Source: Acidobacteriota bacterium (GTDB lineage: Bacteria > Acidobacteriota > Vicinamibacteria > Vicinamibacterales > JACPPN01). From it: DNA of 43,163 nucleotides. Under the pieces are notes generated by a model. That model searched no databases. It had not been told where the DNA came from and worked only from the letters and a program-made list of their open reading frames with translations. Within the stretch, counting starts at the first letter, position 1. Every line of letters begins with the position of its first letter. The position numbers were made by a program, and so were the translations under genes. This document shows positions 27,446 to 38,117 of the stretch, piece after piece. The stretch is from positions 1 to 43,163 of the forward strand of contig JACPPN010000256.1 of assembly GCA_016190995.1 (NCBI GenBank), read 5' to 3'.

Positions 27446-28290
27446 ACGGGTCGACGGCCCGGGACGACAGTCATGACCACGGGCGAAGCCGCATGATGGC
27501 GGGACCGCGAGCCTGTCTTGCGCTCATCATCGCTGTCCTCGCGGCCGGCGGTCTCGCCGCCGCCGCCCTCGCGCAGGAAGGGTGGTTCGGCGGGCGCGGC
27601 CGGGTGGAAGACGCCGAGGCCGAGGGCAACAGCGCGTACGACGGCCGGTTCGTGTTCGTGCGGTTGCGCTACGCCGCGAGTTCCGGCGGCTTGGGGTTCC
27701 GGCGTGGCCGTCTGGCGCCGTGGGCGCACGATTATCCGCGAGCCGACGTGCACTTCATGAAGATCCTCGAGGCGACCACATTCATCGCGCCGCGGATCGA
27801 TGGGTCCAACATCCTGGCCCTCGACGATCCAGCGCTGTTCGCGTTTCCCGTCGCGTACATGTCGGAGCCCGGCTTCTGGCGGCCGTCGGACACGGAAGTG
27901 GACGGTCTGCGGGCGTATTTGACCAAAGGCGGGTTCGTGATTTTCGACGACTTCGACGGCCCGGACCTGGACAACCTCAAAGAGCAGATGCGGCGTGTGC
28001 TGCCCGACGGCCGTTTCGTGGAGCTCGATGGATCGCATCCTATCTTTCACTCCTTCTTCGACATCGATGCGCCGCTCGAGTTCATCCCGCCGTACGGCCA
28101 GGGACAGCCAGTCTTCTATGGGATGTTCGAGGACAACGATCCGGCGAAGCGCCTGATCGCCGTCGCCAACTTCAACAACGACATCGGCGAGTACTGGGAA
28201 TTCTCGGACACGGGACTGGTGCCTATCGACCTGTCGAACGAAGCGTACAAGCTCGGCGTCAACTACGTCGTGTACGCCATGACGCACTGA
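27442..28290 (+). CDS. Exported DUF4159 protein (first paralogue)
   Basis: A 282-residue protein starting with a signal peptide (ACLALIIAVLAAGGLAAAALA, cleavage near residue 44). The DUF4159 domain includes FVRLRYA, the DYPRADVHF element, GLRAYLTKGGFVIFDDFDGP and a C-terminal LGVNYVVYAMTH. The fold is related to the glutamine-amidotransferase-like domains of its neighbours; no enzymatic activity is known. The acidic IFDDFDGPD loop is a plausible metal or ligand site (inference). Start overlaps the previous stop by four bases. A paralogue closes the cluster at 35857, sharing the KGGFV and YAMTH motifs. Confidence 0.88.
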   Translation: MNGSTARDDSHDHGRSRMMAGPRACLALIIAVLAAGGLAAAALAQEGWFGGRGRVEDAEAEGNSAYDGRFVFVRLRYAASSGGLGFRRGRLAPWAHDYPRADVHFMKILEATTFIAPRIDGSNILALDDPALFAFPVAYMSEPGFWRPSDTEVDGLRAYLTKGGFVIFDDFDGPDLDNLKEQMRRVLPDGRFVELDGSHPIFHSFFDIDAPLEFIPPYGQGQPVFYGMFEDNDPAKRLIAVANFNNDIGEYWEFSDTGLVPIDLSNEAYKLGVNYVVYAMTH

Positions 28291-28300
28291 GGGAGGACGC

Positions 28301-29338
<1,038 letters not shown>

Positions 29339-29340
29339 CC

Positions 29341-30258
29341 ATGCCAGCCGTCGGGTCCGGCGCTATTCCGGGCGCGCGCTTCGTCGATCCGGTCGTGCTC
29401 GCCCGCATCGGCAACCTCGAGCTCGTCGCCCGATCGGTTGTCGACGGCTTCATCAACGGCCTGCATCGCGCTCCGTACTTCGGCGCCTCGATCGACTTCG
29501 CGGAGCACCGGGGCTACGTGCCGGGCGACGATGTGCGCCGTGTCGATTGGCGCCTGTACGCACGCACGGATCGCTACTACGTGAAGGAGTACGAAGCGGA
29601 CTCGAACGCCAATTTCTCGGTCGTGCTGGACGTGTCGAAGTCCATGAGCTTCGGGAGCCGCGGCATCTCAAAGCTCGATTACGCGCGGATCCTGTCCGCG
29701 TGTCTGACGTACCTCGTACACCGGCAGCGCGATCGCGTCGGCTTCGTAGCCTTCGATCACGACATCGTCGAGTACGTGCCCCCCTCCGCCAAGCACATGG
29801 ACGTCGTCCTGCACGTCCTCGATCGTGTGACCGCCGGCCGGCCTGGCCGCCTGCGGGAACCGCTCCGGAAGCTGGCCGAGCACTTCGGCCGGCGGGGCAT
29901 CGTGGTGCTCGTGTCGGATCTCTATGAAGAGCCGCAAACGATCGTCGACGCGCTCGCGCCACTACGCTTCCGCGGCCACGACGTCATCGTGTTTCACGTG
30001 CTCGACCCCGCAGAGATCGACTTTACGTTCGCCGCGGCCTCGAGCTTCGAAGATCTCGAAAGCGGCGAGCAGCTGCCGGTCGTTCCGGAGGCGTTCGCCG
30101 AGCAGTACCGCGCACTTGTCCGTTCGCACGTCGGAGCCCTTGCCGCGCGGTTTGCCGAGAGCCGGATCGATTACACGGTGCTCAACACGTCAGCGCCACT
30201 CGATCACGCGCTCTTCAGCTATCTGACGACGCGAGAGCGGCTCATGCGCGTGAGATGA
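29341..30258 (+). CDS. DUF58 VWA-like protein
   Basis: A 305-residue soluble protein. The DUF58 signature is FAEHRGYVPGDDVRRVDWRLYART (split here at residues 53-76) and KEYEADSNANFSVVLDVSKSM, with a VWA MIDAS DxSxS at residues 97-101. No transmembrane helix was seen, so it is probably cytoplasmic at the membrane face, where it can meet MoxR. ATG at 29341 is chosen; the overlapping GTG at 29335 would share bases with the moxR stop. Either start means translational coupling. It ends 13 bases before the BatA-like gene. Confidence 0.9.
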   Translation: MPAVGSGAIPGARFVDPVVLARIGNLELVARSVVDGFINGLHRAPYFGASIDFAEHRGYVPGDDVRRVDWRLYARTDRYYVKEYEADSNANFSVVLDVSKSMSFGSRGISKLDYARILSACLTYLVHRQRDRVGFVAFDHDIVEYVPPSAKHMDVVLHVLDRVTAGRPGRLREPLRKLAEHFGRRGIVVLVSDLYEEPQTIVDALAPLRFRGHDVIVFHVLDPAEIDFTFAAASSFEDLESGEQLPVVPEAFAEQYRALVRSHVGALAARFAESRIDYTVLNTSAPLDHALFSYLTTRERLMRVR

Positions 30259-30271
30259 GGTGAGGGCGGCC

Positions 30272-32308
30272 ATGTGGTTTCTCACGCCACTGTTCTTCGT
30301 CGGGCTCGCCTCGCTGGCAATCCCGATCGTCATTCACCTGATCCAGCGAGAGCGGCGGCGGGTCATCGAGTTCCCATCGCTGATGTTTCTTCGGCGGATT
30401 CCCTACCAGTCCGTCCGCCGCCGCCGGATCCGGAACCGGGCTCTCCTTCTCGTACGCCTGACCGCGCTTGCCGTGATCGTCGCGGCATTTGCGCGACCGT
30501 TCCTGCGGCGAGCGGATGTCGCCGCCGCTCGCTCGTCAGCCGCCCGCGAGATCGTCGTCTTGCTGGATACGTCCTACAGCATGGACTATGGGGATCGCTG
30601 GACGCGCGCGCGCCAGGCGGCGACCAATTCGGTGAACGGACTCGGTCCCACAGACCGCGCGTCGATCGTGCTCTTCTCGTCGGATCCCGAGGTGGCACTG
30701 CGATCGACCGGCGACCGTGGACGATTGCTGGCCGCTATCACAGTGGCGGAAACGACGGCCGGCACCACACGTTACGGCCCCGCCCTCAAGCTCGCCGGCA
30801 GCATCCTGGCCGACTCGCCGCTCCCACGACGCGAAGCCATCCTCATCAGCGATTTTCAACGCCGCGGATGGGCGGGAACCGAAGCCGTGCGGCTGCCAGA
30901 TGGCGCCACCCTGACCGCGGTGCCCGTCAGCGGACGGGACGAGACCGCGAATCTCGCGGTCACCCCCATCTCGCTGCAGCGGTCGCGCTTCTCCGGGCAA
31001 GAGCGCGTGACGGTGGCCGGCGGCGTCATCAATCGCAGCGGACGGGCGATGGCGGACCTCGAGATGACGCTCGAGATCGGCGGCCGGACGATTCAGACAC
31101 AACGGGTCGATGTGGAGGCGCACGGCTCGCGCGCGGTGACGTTCGCGCCATTCACGATCGCCTCAGCCAATACCAGGGGAACGGTCCGAATCGCCGCCGA
31201 CCCCCTCACGCGCGACAACGCCTTCCATTTCGTCGTCTCACCCGCCGTGCCGATTCGGGTGCTCGTCATCGATCGCGGCGGCCCCGCCAGCCTGTACCTC
31301 TCGCGCGCGCTGTCGATTGGCGATGCGCCGCGCTTCGACCTCGCGCTCACGCGGCCCGACGCCTTCACCACCGATCCCCAGCCGAACGTCGACGTGATGG
31401 TGTTGAACGATGTACCGGTCGCGGCGGCCTCGGCCGACCGTCTCGCCCGCTTCGTCGGAGGCGGAGGCGGTCTCCTTGTCGTCGCCGGCGAGCGCGCGGC
31501 CTGGCCTGCCGGTGGTCCCGACATCCTTCCGGGACTGCCCGCGGCATTCGTGGATCGCTCGCGTGACGATGCTGGACGGATGAGCGCTCTCGAGTACTGG
31601 CATCCGGTGTTCGAGCTGTTTCGCGGGCCGCGCAGCGGCGACTTTTCAACCGTTCGCGTCTACGGCTACCGCGCCGTCTCGGCCGCCCCCTCCGCACAGG
31701 TCCTGGCACGATTCGAAGATGGCGGGACGGCGCTGGCGGAACGGAAGACCGGGAATGGGCGCGTGTTGATCTGGACCTCGTCACTGGACCTCCTGTGGAA
31801 CGACCTCGCGTTGAAGCCCGTGTTCCTGCCGTTCGTGCACCGAATGGTCCGTCATCTGGCCGCTTACACCGAGCCGACGCCATGGCTCACGATTGGACAG
31901 GTGCTGGAACCGTCCCCGACGACCGCGCGCGCTCCGACCACGGGGCGCGTGGCCCTGACGCCGTCGGGGCACCGCATTGCACTCGATGACGAAGGACCGG
32001 ACGTCCTCGAGCTGGCCGAGCAGGGCTTCTACGAGATTCGCGCACAGGGACGGGGTTCGGCGCCGCCCGTGACCGTCGCGTCGAACGTGGACCTGTCGGA
32101 GTCGGACCTGACGTCCATGGATCCACGCGAGGTGGTCGCAATGGTCGCCGGTCACTCCAGCTCGGCTCGAATGGCTGGCCGAGCGATCGAGCTGACGCCC
32201 GAAGCCGAGGAGCGCGCGCAGCACGTGTGGTGGTATCTGCTGGTTGTCGGGCTCATGCTGCTGGGGGTCGAGACGGTGCTGTCGAACCGCCTTTCCGGGA
32301 TGCCGTGA
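30272..32308 (+). CDS. BatA-like membrane VWA protein
   Basis: A 678-residue protein with an N-terminal BatA domain (MWFLTPLFFVGLASLAIPIVIHL, then RRVIEFPSLMFLRRIPYQ), a second transmembrane helix (about 57-77) and a VWA domain with MIDAS DTSYS (99-103). Beta-sandwich sequence follows. A glutamine-amidotransferase-like segment lies around 320-420 (IRVLVIDRG, FVGGGGGLLVVAGERAAW). A single C-terminal helix (WWYLLVVGLMLLGVETVL) ends the protein. Most of it should be periplasmic. It is a relative of the BatA/BatB aerotolerance proteins, although a role in oxygen tolerance is not supported here. ATG at 30272 is preferred over the GTG at 30260. Confidence 0.88.
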   Translation: MWFLTPLFFVGLASLAIPIVIHLIQRERRRVIEFPSLMFLRRIPYQSVRRRRIRNRALLLVRLTALAVIVAAFARPFLRRADVAAARSSAAREIVVLLDTSYSMDYGDRWTRARQAATNSVNGLGPTDRASIVLFSSDPEVALRSTGDRGRLLAAITVAETTAGTTRYGPALKLAGSILADSPLPRREAILISDFQRRGWAGTEAVRLPDGATLTAVPVSGRDETANLAVTPISLQRSRFSGQERVTVAGGVINRSGRAMADLEMTLEIGGRTIQTQRVDVEAHGSRAVTFAPFTIASANTRGTVRIAADPLTRDNAFHFVVSPAVPIRVLVIDRGGPASLYLSRALSIGDAPRFDLALTRPDAFTTDPQPNVDVMVLNDVPVAAASADRLARFVGGGGGLLVVAGERAAWPAGGPDILPGLPAAFVDRSRDDAGRMSALEYWHPVFELFRGPRSGDFSTVRVYGYRAVSAAPSAQVLARFEDGGTALAERKTGNGRVLIWTSSLDLLWNDLALKPVFLPFVHRMVRHLAAYTEPTPWLTIGQVLEPSPTTARAPTTGRVALTPSGHRIALDDEGPDVLELAEQGFYEIRAQGRGSAPPVTVASNVDLSESDLTSMDPREVVAMVAGHSSSARMAGRAIELTPEAEERAQHVWWYLLVVGLMLLGVETVLSNRLSGMP

Positions 32309-32330
32309 AGAGCTCAGGGTTGCAATCCGG

Positions 32331-32360
32331 CGGACATGAAGGGGTACGGCCTGACATAAT
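32331..32360 (+). promoter_or_regulatory. Candidate internal promoter before DUF4175
   Basis: CGGACA (32331-32336) and CATAAT (32355-32360) are separated by 18 bases. The -10 is preceded by TGA, giving an extended -10 (TGACATAAT). The predicted transcript would start near 32367 and the DUF4175 ATG at 32384 has GAGG in reach. The 75-bp gap here is the only sizeable break in the cluster, so the last two genes may be separately expressed. Confidence 0.4.
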
Positions 32361-32383
32361 CTGACGAAGACTCGAGGACGTAC

Positions 32384-35300
32384 ATGGTGAAGACGCTGGG
32401 GCGTTCGGATCCGCGGTGGGAGCTCGTGGAGCTCATTCGGCGGGTGCGGCGAAGATGGCGCCTGAAGCTGGCGCTTCGCGGAGCGGCAACGCTGCTGGCG
32501 ACCGGCTTGGTGGTGTTGCTGGCTGCCGCGTGGGGCCTCGAGTCGGCGCGCTTCAGCCCGCGCGCGATCGTGGCCCTCCGGATGCTCGTGTCGGCGACTG
32601 TTCTCGTCTTGGCCGTGCGGCTGCTCGTGCGACCGTTGTTGCGCCGCGTCACCGACGAGCAGGTTGCGCTGTATCTCGAGGAGCACGAGCCATCACTGCA
32701 GGCGGAGATCGTGAGCGCGGTGGATGCGAGCCGCGCATCGGCGCCCGACAGCTCGCGGCATTCGGCGGCGCTCGTTGAGCGTCTCGTCGAGTGCGCCGTC
32801 GAGACGTGTGCGGCGATCGATGGCGGACGCCGCATCGAGCGTGCGTCCGTCCGCCGCGACGCCGCGGCGATCGGCCTCGTCGCCATCACCGCGACGGCGG
32901 TGTTCCTGCTCGGCCCCGCGTACCTGCGCCATGCGCTCTCGGCGCTTCTGCTGGTGTCGCGCAGCGTCGAGGCCGCGGCGCCCTATCGGATTGACGTCAC
33001 GCCTGGCGATGCCACGGTCCCGCGCGGGGCGGATCTGACGATCAGCGCGCGCCTCCGCGGCTTCGAGGCGGACCAGGCGGTCCTGATGGTGCGGAAGGGG
33101 GAGACGAAGCTGTTCCAGACGCTGCCGCTCGTTCGCGGCGCCGCCGGCCAGTACGACGGCATGCTGTTCGATCTTGCCGCCTCAGTCGAGTACTTCGTCG
33201 AAGCTGCGGGCGTGCGCTCGCGTGTCTTCAAGCTTCACACCGTCGATCTCCCGTACGTCGAGCGCCTCGAGCTCGAATATCGCTTCCCGGTCTACACGGG
33301 TCTGTCGCCGGTAAAGGTGGAGGACGGCGGCGACATTGCGGTGCTCGGCGGCACCGAGGTCGGCGTGCGCGTCATCTCCACCATCCCCACGCGTGGCGGT
33401 CGAATCGTCCTCCACGACAAGACGTCCGTGCCGCTGGAGGCAGCCGGCAACGTGTTGACCGCCCGCTTCACTGCAGATCGCGATGGGTTCTACCGTATCG
33501 AGCTCGATGCGCCGAGCGGCGAGCGTGTCGCCGCGTCGCCGCAGTACACCATCGACGTGCTGTCGGATCAGCCGCCCTTCGTGTCGTTCTCGAGACCGGG
33601 ACGCGACACGACCGCGTCGCCGCTCGACGAGGTGTTCCTCGAGGTGCGCGCGGAAGACGATTACGGCGTGCGCGATCTCGAGCTCGTGTACTCGGTGAAT
33701 GGCCAGGCGGAGCAAATCGTCAAGCTGTTCGACGGCCGCAGCCGGCGTGCGGAGATCTCCGCCGGCCACACGTTGTATCTCGAGAACATCAACGTGCAGC
33801 CTGGCGACTCCATCTCCTACTACGCCCGCGCGGCCGACAACGACACGGTGCAGGGGGCCAAGCGCGCGACGAGCGACCTCTACTTCCTGCGCGTGCGACC
33901 GTTCCACAAGGAATTTCGCCGCGCCGAGTCGCAGGCGGGGGGCGGAGGCGGCGCGGGACAGGTCGATGCGCTCTCCGAGCAGCAGCGTCAGATCATCGCG
34001 GCCACCTTCAACGTGCAGCGCGACCGCAAGACCTACACGCCGGAAAAGCTGCGTGAGAGCACGGTCCTCGTCGCCCTCGCGCAAGCGCGACTCCGCGAGC
34101 AGGTCGAAGGCCTCGTCACCCGGATGACCAGCCGGCTGGTGGAGCCCGATCCCGCATTCGAGAACATCGCGAGCCTGCTGCCGCGGGCGGTGACCGAGAT
34201 GAAGGCCGCCGAGACGAAGCTGCAGGCTGTCAGCCCCGAAGGCGCGCTGCCACCCGAAAACCGCGCACTGCAGTTCCTGCAGAAGGCCGAAGAGGAGTAC
34301 GAGCTGCAGGTGAGCGTCAGCCGGAACGGCTCGGGCGGCGGCAGTGGATCGATGGCCGAGGATCTCGCCGACCTCTTCGAGCTCGATCTCGATCGTATGG
34401 CCAATCAGTACGAGACGATCGACCGCGGTTCCCCTCAGAACCCGGATCGTCAGCTCGACGCGCTCATGGAAAAGCTGAAAGAGCTCGCACGCCGGCAGGA
34501 ACAGGAAGCGGAGCGTCAGCGCCGCCGCGCCGCGGCCGGACAAGGGTCGGCGGGCGGAGGGGCCCAGCAGCGCGCGCTCGCCGAGCAGGTCGAGGAGGCT
34601 GCGCGGCGCCTCGAACGACTGTCGCGCGACGAGAACAGACCGGAGTTGACCGAGCCGGCGCGACGGCTGCGCGAGGCCGCCAACGCCATGCGGCGAGCCG
34701 CCGGCGGCGGGGATCCTGGCGCGGCGGCACAGGCATCCGCCGCGCTCGGTCGGCTGCGCGAGGCCGAGCGTCAGCTCCGGCGGTCGCGTTCGGAGCGCCT
34801 GCAGGGCGACGTCGACGAAGCGCGGCGTCGGGCCGAGGAGCTGTCGCGGGAGCAGACCGAGATCTCGGAGGACGTGCGCGGCCTCCCGGCGGCGGGCAAC
34901 GGACGCGAGGACCGGGCGCGCCGGCTCGCAGCACGAAAGGATGCGCTCGACTCGAAGGTCGCGGCGCTCGAGAAAGAGCTCGATCGAATCGCCTCCGACG
35001 CCAGCGCGGACGAACGCGACGCGTCGCGCAAGCTGGCGCAGGCAGCGGGCACGATCCGGGACAAGCGGATCCGGGACAAGATCCGCTACGCGAAGCGCAT
35101 GGTGGAGAGCGGCCTGCCGCCCGAATCGGTCCAGGCTCTGGAGACGGACATCGGGGCGAATCTCGAGGCGCTCAAGGACAAGATCGGAGACGCCGCGTCT
35201 GCGCTCGGCCGAACCAAACCCGATTCCATGGCCGAAGCGCTCGAGAAGGCGCGTCGACTCGCACGCGGCCTCGATTCGCTCGATCAGCGGGTGCGCGAGC

Positions 35301-35854
35301 GCGTCGGACGCCAGGGGCGCGAATCGACGGGCAGCGATCGAGGCGGGCAGGACCCGCAAGATCAGCGGGGGCGCGCCGGTGAGCAGGCCGGCAGCGATCG
35401 CGCCCGGACGGCCGATGGGCAGCGCGGGGAAGGCGACACGTCCGGTCAGTGGTCGAACGGGTACGGCTTCGGGGATCGAAGACCCGGCCGGCTCTCGCAT
35501 GACGACATCCGGCAGTTTCGCGGAGAGGTTCGCCAGTGGAGCCACGAGGCACAGGAACTGCGGCGGCTGCTTCGCGAACAAGACATTGATCCGAAGGAGC
35601 TCGATGCGATCTTGCGCGCCCTGCGCACGCTGGAAGATGAACGCGTGTATCAGGACGTCGCGGAGCTCGAGCGGCTGCAGACGTTCGTGACCGAAGGCTT
35701 GAAGCGTTTCGAGTACGGGCTGCGACGCCGCGCCGAGGCTCGCGGAACTGAGATCGTGCTGTCCGGCACCGACGAAGTGCCAGAGCAGTTCCGCAAGCTG
35801 GTGGAGGAGTACTACCGCTCGCTCTCGAAAAGCTCCCCGAAGATCCCGCGCTGA
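32384..35854 (+). CDS. Large DUF4175 membrane protein with coiled-coil region
   Basis: A 1156-residue protein. It has three N-terminal transmembrane helices (about 30-50, 65-85 and 165-185), then a long periplasmic beta-rich region of immunoglobulin-like modules (about 200-510; SRPGRDTTASPLDEVFLEVRAEDDYGV). The second half is highly charged alpha-helix and coiled coil (about 640-930) rich in Glu, Arg and Ala. It contains low-complexity linkers of Gly/Ser/Gln and Asp/Arg (about 985-1030) and ends in RKLVEEYYRSLSKSSPKIPR. DUF4175 proteins recur beside MoxR/VWA clusters but have no assigned function. The shape suggests a scaffold or tether spanning the periplasm. Three bases separate it from the final DUF4159 gene. 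Confidence 0.88.
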   Translation: MVKTLGRSDPRWELVELIRRVRRRWRLKLALRGAATLLATGLVVLLAAAWGLESARFSPRAIVALRMLVSATVLVLAVRLLVRPLLRRVTDEQVALYLEEHEPSLQAEIVSAVDASRASAPDSSRHSAALVERLVECAVETCAAIDGGRRIERASVRRDAAAIGLVAITATAVFLLGPAYLRHALSALLLVSRSVEAAAPYRIDVTPGDATVPRGADLTISARLRGFEADQAVLMVRKGETKLFQTLPLVRGAAGQYDGMLFDLAASVEYFVEAAGVRSRVFKLHTVDLPYVERLELEYRFPVYTGLSPVKVEDGGDIAVLGGTEVGVRVISTIPTRGGRIVLHDKTSVPLEAAGNVLTARFTADRDGFYRIELDAPSGERVAASPQYTIDVLSDQPPFVSFSRPGRDTTASPLDEVFLEVRAEDDYGVRDLELVYSVNGQAEQIVKLFDGRSRRAEISAGHTLYLENINVQPGDSISYYARAADNDTVQGAKRATSDLYFLRVRPFHKEFRRAESQAGGGGGAGQVDALSEQQRQIIAATFNVQRDRKTYTPEKLRESTVLVALAQARLREQVEGLVTRMTSRLVEPDPAFENIASLLPRAVTEMKAAETKLQAVSPEGALPPENRALQFLQKAEEEYELQVSVSRNGSGGGSGSMAEDLADLFELDLDRMANQYETIDRGSPQNPDRQLDALMEKLKELARRQEQEAERQRRRAAAGQGSAGGGAQQRALAEQVEEAARRLERLSRDENRPELTEPARRLREAANAMRRAAGGGDPGAAAQASAALGRLREAERQLRRSRSERLQGDVDEARRRAEELSREQTEISEDVRGLPAAGNGREDRARRLAARKDALDSKVAALEKELDRIASDASADERDASRKLAQAAGTIRDKRIRDKIRYAKRMVESGLPPESVQALETDIGANLEALKDKIGDAASALGRTKPDSMAEALEKARRLARGLDSLDQRVRERVGRQGRESTGSDRGGQDPQDQRGRAGEQAGSDRARTADGQRGEGDTSGQWSNGYGFGDRRPGRLSHDDIRQFRGEVRQWSHEAQELRRLLREQDIDPKELDAILRALRTLEDERVYQDVAELERLQTFVTEGLKRFEYGLRRRAEARGTEIVLSGTDEVPEQFRKLVEEYYRSLSKSSPKIPR

Positions 35855-35856
35855 AC

Positions 35857-36684
35857 ATGCGTGTCACTCCGCTGCTCGTCGTGGGGCTCGCTGCCGTGGC
35901 GGCTGCGGCCGGCGCGCAGGACTGGTGGGATCGCGGGTGGGGAGGCTTTCGGCGCGTGCCGCCTCGTTTTGCCAGCGCGGAGAGCTTCGACGGCGCGTTC
36001 AACTTCTGCCGCATCATGTACCAGAGCGGCCGGCGCGAGGCCGGCGGCCAGGGCTGGCGCACTGACTATCCCGACGCAGACGTGAACTTCTCCATCCGGC
36101 TCTCCGAGCTGACGAAGACGCGCGTGAGCCGGCAGCTCTCGGGCGAGCCCAATCATCTCGTCGTCCGATTGACCGACGCGGCGCTGTTCCAGTGCCCGTT
36201 TGCGATCCTCGAAGACGCCGGCACGGCGTCGCTGAGCGATCCGGAAATCGCGAATCTCCGCGCGTACCTGGTCAAGGGCGGCTTCGTCTGGGTGGACGAC
36301 TTCTGGGGCACGCGGGCGTGGGATTCCTGGGTCTCCGAGCTCGCGCGCGTGCTCCCGCCGGCCGAGTACCCCATCCAGAACCTGCCGCCTGATCACCCGA
36401 TCTTCCGGACGATGTTCGAGGTCCAGGCGGTGCCGCAGATTCCTTCGATTCAGTTCTGGCGCATGAGCGGCGGGGGCACCTCCGAGCGCGGTCCGGAGAG
36501 CGCCGAGCCCGACATCCGCGGCATCAGCGATCGCCACCGCCGCCTCATGGTCCTGATGACGCACGATACCGACATCGCCGATGCCTGGGAGCGGGAGGGC
36601 GAGGATCCGAGGTTCTTCTACAGCTTCTCGCCGGATGGTTACGCCGTGGGCATCAACGTCCTCATGTACGCGATGACGCACTGA
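35857..36684 (+). CDS. Exported DUF4159 protein (second paralogue)
   Basis: A 275-residue exported protein with signal peptide MRVTPLLVVGLAAVAAAAGA. The DUF4159 core includes NFCRIMYQSG, TDYPDADVNFSIRL, NLRAYLVKGGFVWVDDFWGT and the C-terminal INVLMYAMTH. Compared with the first paralogue it has an aromatic-rich N-terminus (QDWWDRGWGGF) and a differing loop after residue 190 (SGGGTSERGPESAEPD). The two share the DYPxADV and KGGFV(I/W)xDDF motifs and presumably the fold, so they may form a heteromer or act at two steps. It is the last gene of the cluster and is followed by a GGGA-rich repeat. Confidence 0.88.
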   Translation: MRVTPLLVVGLAAVAAAAGAQDWWDRGWGGFRRVPPRFASAESFDGAFNFCRIMYQSGRREAGGQGWRTDYPDADVNFSIRLSELTKTRVSRQLSGEPNHLVVRLTDAALFQCPFAILEDAGTASLSDPEIANLRAYLVKGGFVWVDDFWGTRAWDSWVSELARVLPPAEYPIQNLPPDHPIFRTMFEVQAVPQIPSIQFWRMSGGGTSERGPESAEPDIRGISDRHRRLMVLMTHDTDIADAWEREGEDPRFFYSFSPDGYAVGINVLMYAMTH

Positions 36685-36687
36685 TCC

Positions 36688-36719
36688 GGGATGAGGGTAG
36701 GGATCAGGGATCGATCCCT
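36688..36719. repeat. GGGA-rich heptamer run ending in a 14-bp palindrome
   Basis: GGGA/GGGT words start at 36688, 36695, 36700 and 36707, spaced 7, 5 and 7 bases, directly after the DUF4159 stop. The last is part of AGGGATCGATCCCT (36706-36719), a perfect 14-bp palindrome. It may fold as a 5-bp hairpin and weakly terminate the cluster, but no U-tract follows. Confidence 0.45.
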
Positions 36720-36884
36720 AAAGCTGAGTTGTCTCGATGATGTCACGGCTGGGTCTGCCCGGCGACAGAATCGCCGCGACATTGTCAACTCCAGCGATCC
36801 CTGGGAATAGTGGCGCGCCGTGACGCGGCGAGGGACCACCCAGCAGCAGGACACCCCCTCGAAGGGCCTGGCCCACTCCGGCGG

Positions 36885-38072
36885 TTACTGTATTGTCTGC
36901 GGCGAAATCGGGATCGGGTTGATAGCAAACGGGTCCGTGGTGAGCGCAATGGGACCGGTATCGGCCTCATTGCAATCGCCGCCGGTTCGGTCCGCGGGGT
37001 CAGGACCGGGTCCGCTGCTAGAACCCCAGAAACTGCCGCTCGCCAGTACCGTGAAAGTATGGGCGGCATCGCCGTTGTAGAGCGTCAGGCCGCAATTCGC
37101 TCCCGCCCATGGCAGCGGCGCGCCGCCGTTGCCAAAAATGTTGCTCTTGTCGATCGTGACCGTTGCCGGCCCTGAGCTCACGGCGAACCGCAGGCCACCG
37201 TATCCGTTGCCCAACGCGGTATTCTTGCTGAAGCCAGCCGGCAGGCCCGTACCGACCGCGAAGCCGAAGTGCTTGTTGTTGACGGCAACGTTGTCGGTGA
37301 CCGCCGCTCCGATGCTGTCGATCAGGAAGCCCTCCCGGCCGTTGTTCTGGGCCAGGTTGCCGGTCAGCGCGATTCCAGTTCCGGAGTAAGAGTAGATGAA
37401 GAAGCCATCCGTTCCGTTGTTGGTGGCTTTGTTGCTCTTCACGACCGCGCCAGGGGCCTCCTGAATATTGAAACCCACGCTGTCACTGTTCTCGGCAATG
37501 TTGCCCTCCACACTGACTCCACTCACTCCGGTTGGCCCTCCGACGACGAATAGGCCGAAAGTCCCGTTTCTGAGCGTAAACCCCTGGCCAGGCTTGCCCA
37601 GCACGGCGCCGCTCGCACCGGATGTCATGATGCAGACCGGGCTCAGGATCGTCCCACCCGCGTCCAGCACTGTGGCACCGGCCCCGTATTGCGACACGAT
37701 CGTCAGCGGGATCTTGATGTCGATCATGCAGCCATAAACGGCCGGTGTCTCTTTTTCCTCGCCGGGAGAATCGCCAACCGTGCCGCTACCATCGAGGTCG
37801 CCGTACGTGCCGGGACCGACCTGTATGGTGTCGCTAGCCACGGCATTGGCTTTCGCCGCGGTGATCGAGCGGCAAGGTGCGGCCTTGGTGCCGCATGAAG
37901 GACCATCCACCCCGTCGTTGGCGGCGTACCATTTGCTCGCGTACGCCGGATCCGCCTGGATGATCGCGACCATAGCCAGCGCAAGCGCAACCCTGGCGAG
38001 CGCCCGCCAGAGGAGTGGAGCGACGCCTCGTTGCGGCTGCCTGGAACGCGTTGAGCGTGAGAACGTCCGCAT
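36885..38072 (-). CDS. Secreted right-handed beta-helix protein
   Basis: A 395-residue protein with a long Arg-rich signal peptide (hydrophobic core ARVALALAMVAIIQADPAYA). The mature start is KWYAANDGVDGPSCGTKAAPCRSI, a pectate-lyase-like/NosD-type opening. Repeated rungs follow, such as GVSVEGNIAENSDSVGFNI, VVKSNKATNNGTDGFFI, IALTGNLAQNNGREGFLI and VTDNVAVNNKHFGFAV, each about 23 residues, forming a parallel beta-helix. Asn-rich turns suggest an exported adhesin-like or polysaccharide-binding protein. No catalytic residues can be assigned. ATG at 38072 follows AGGAAAGGAG at good spacing; an upstream in-frame start would place extra residues before the signal peptide. Asn/Thr/Ser-rich composition differs from its neighbours. 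Confidence 0.85.
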   Translation of the reverse strand: MRTFSRSTRSRQPQRGVAPLLWRALARVALALAMVAIIQADPAYASKWYAANDGVDGPSCGTKAAPCRSITAAKANAVASDTIQVGPGTYGDLDGSGTVGDSPGEEKETPAVYGCMIDIKIPLTIVSQYGAGATVLDAGGTILSPVCIMTSGASGAVLGKPGQGFTLRNGTFGLFVVGGPTGVSGVSVEGNIAENSDSVGFNIQEAPGAVVKSNKATNNGTDGFFIYSYSGTGIALTGNLAQNNGREGFLIDSIGAAVTDNVAVNNKHFGFAVGTGLPAGFSKNTALGNGYGGLRFAVSSGPATVTIDKSNIFGNGGAPLPWAGANCGLTLYNGDAAHTFTVLASGSFWGSSSGPGPDPADRTGGDCNEADTGPIALTTDPFAINPIPISPQTIQ

Positions 38073-38117
38073 GGAAGAAGCTCCTTTCCTACAAACCCCC
38101 GGCTGCTCCAATAGTTC

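Noticed and set aside
33182-35581. 799-residue minus-strand ORF opposite DUF4175
   Set aside because: Antisense to a gene with coherent domains; composition typical of a shadow frame.
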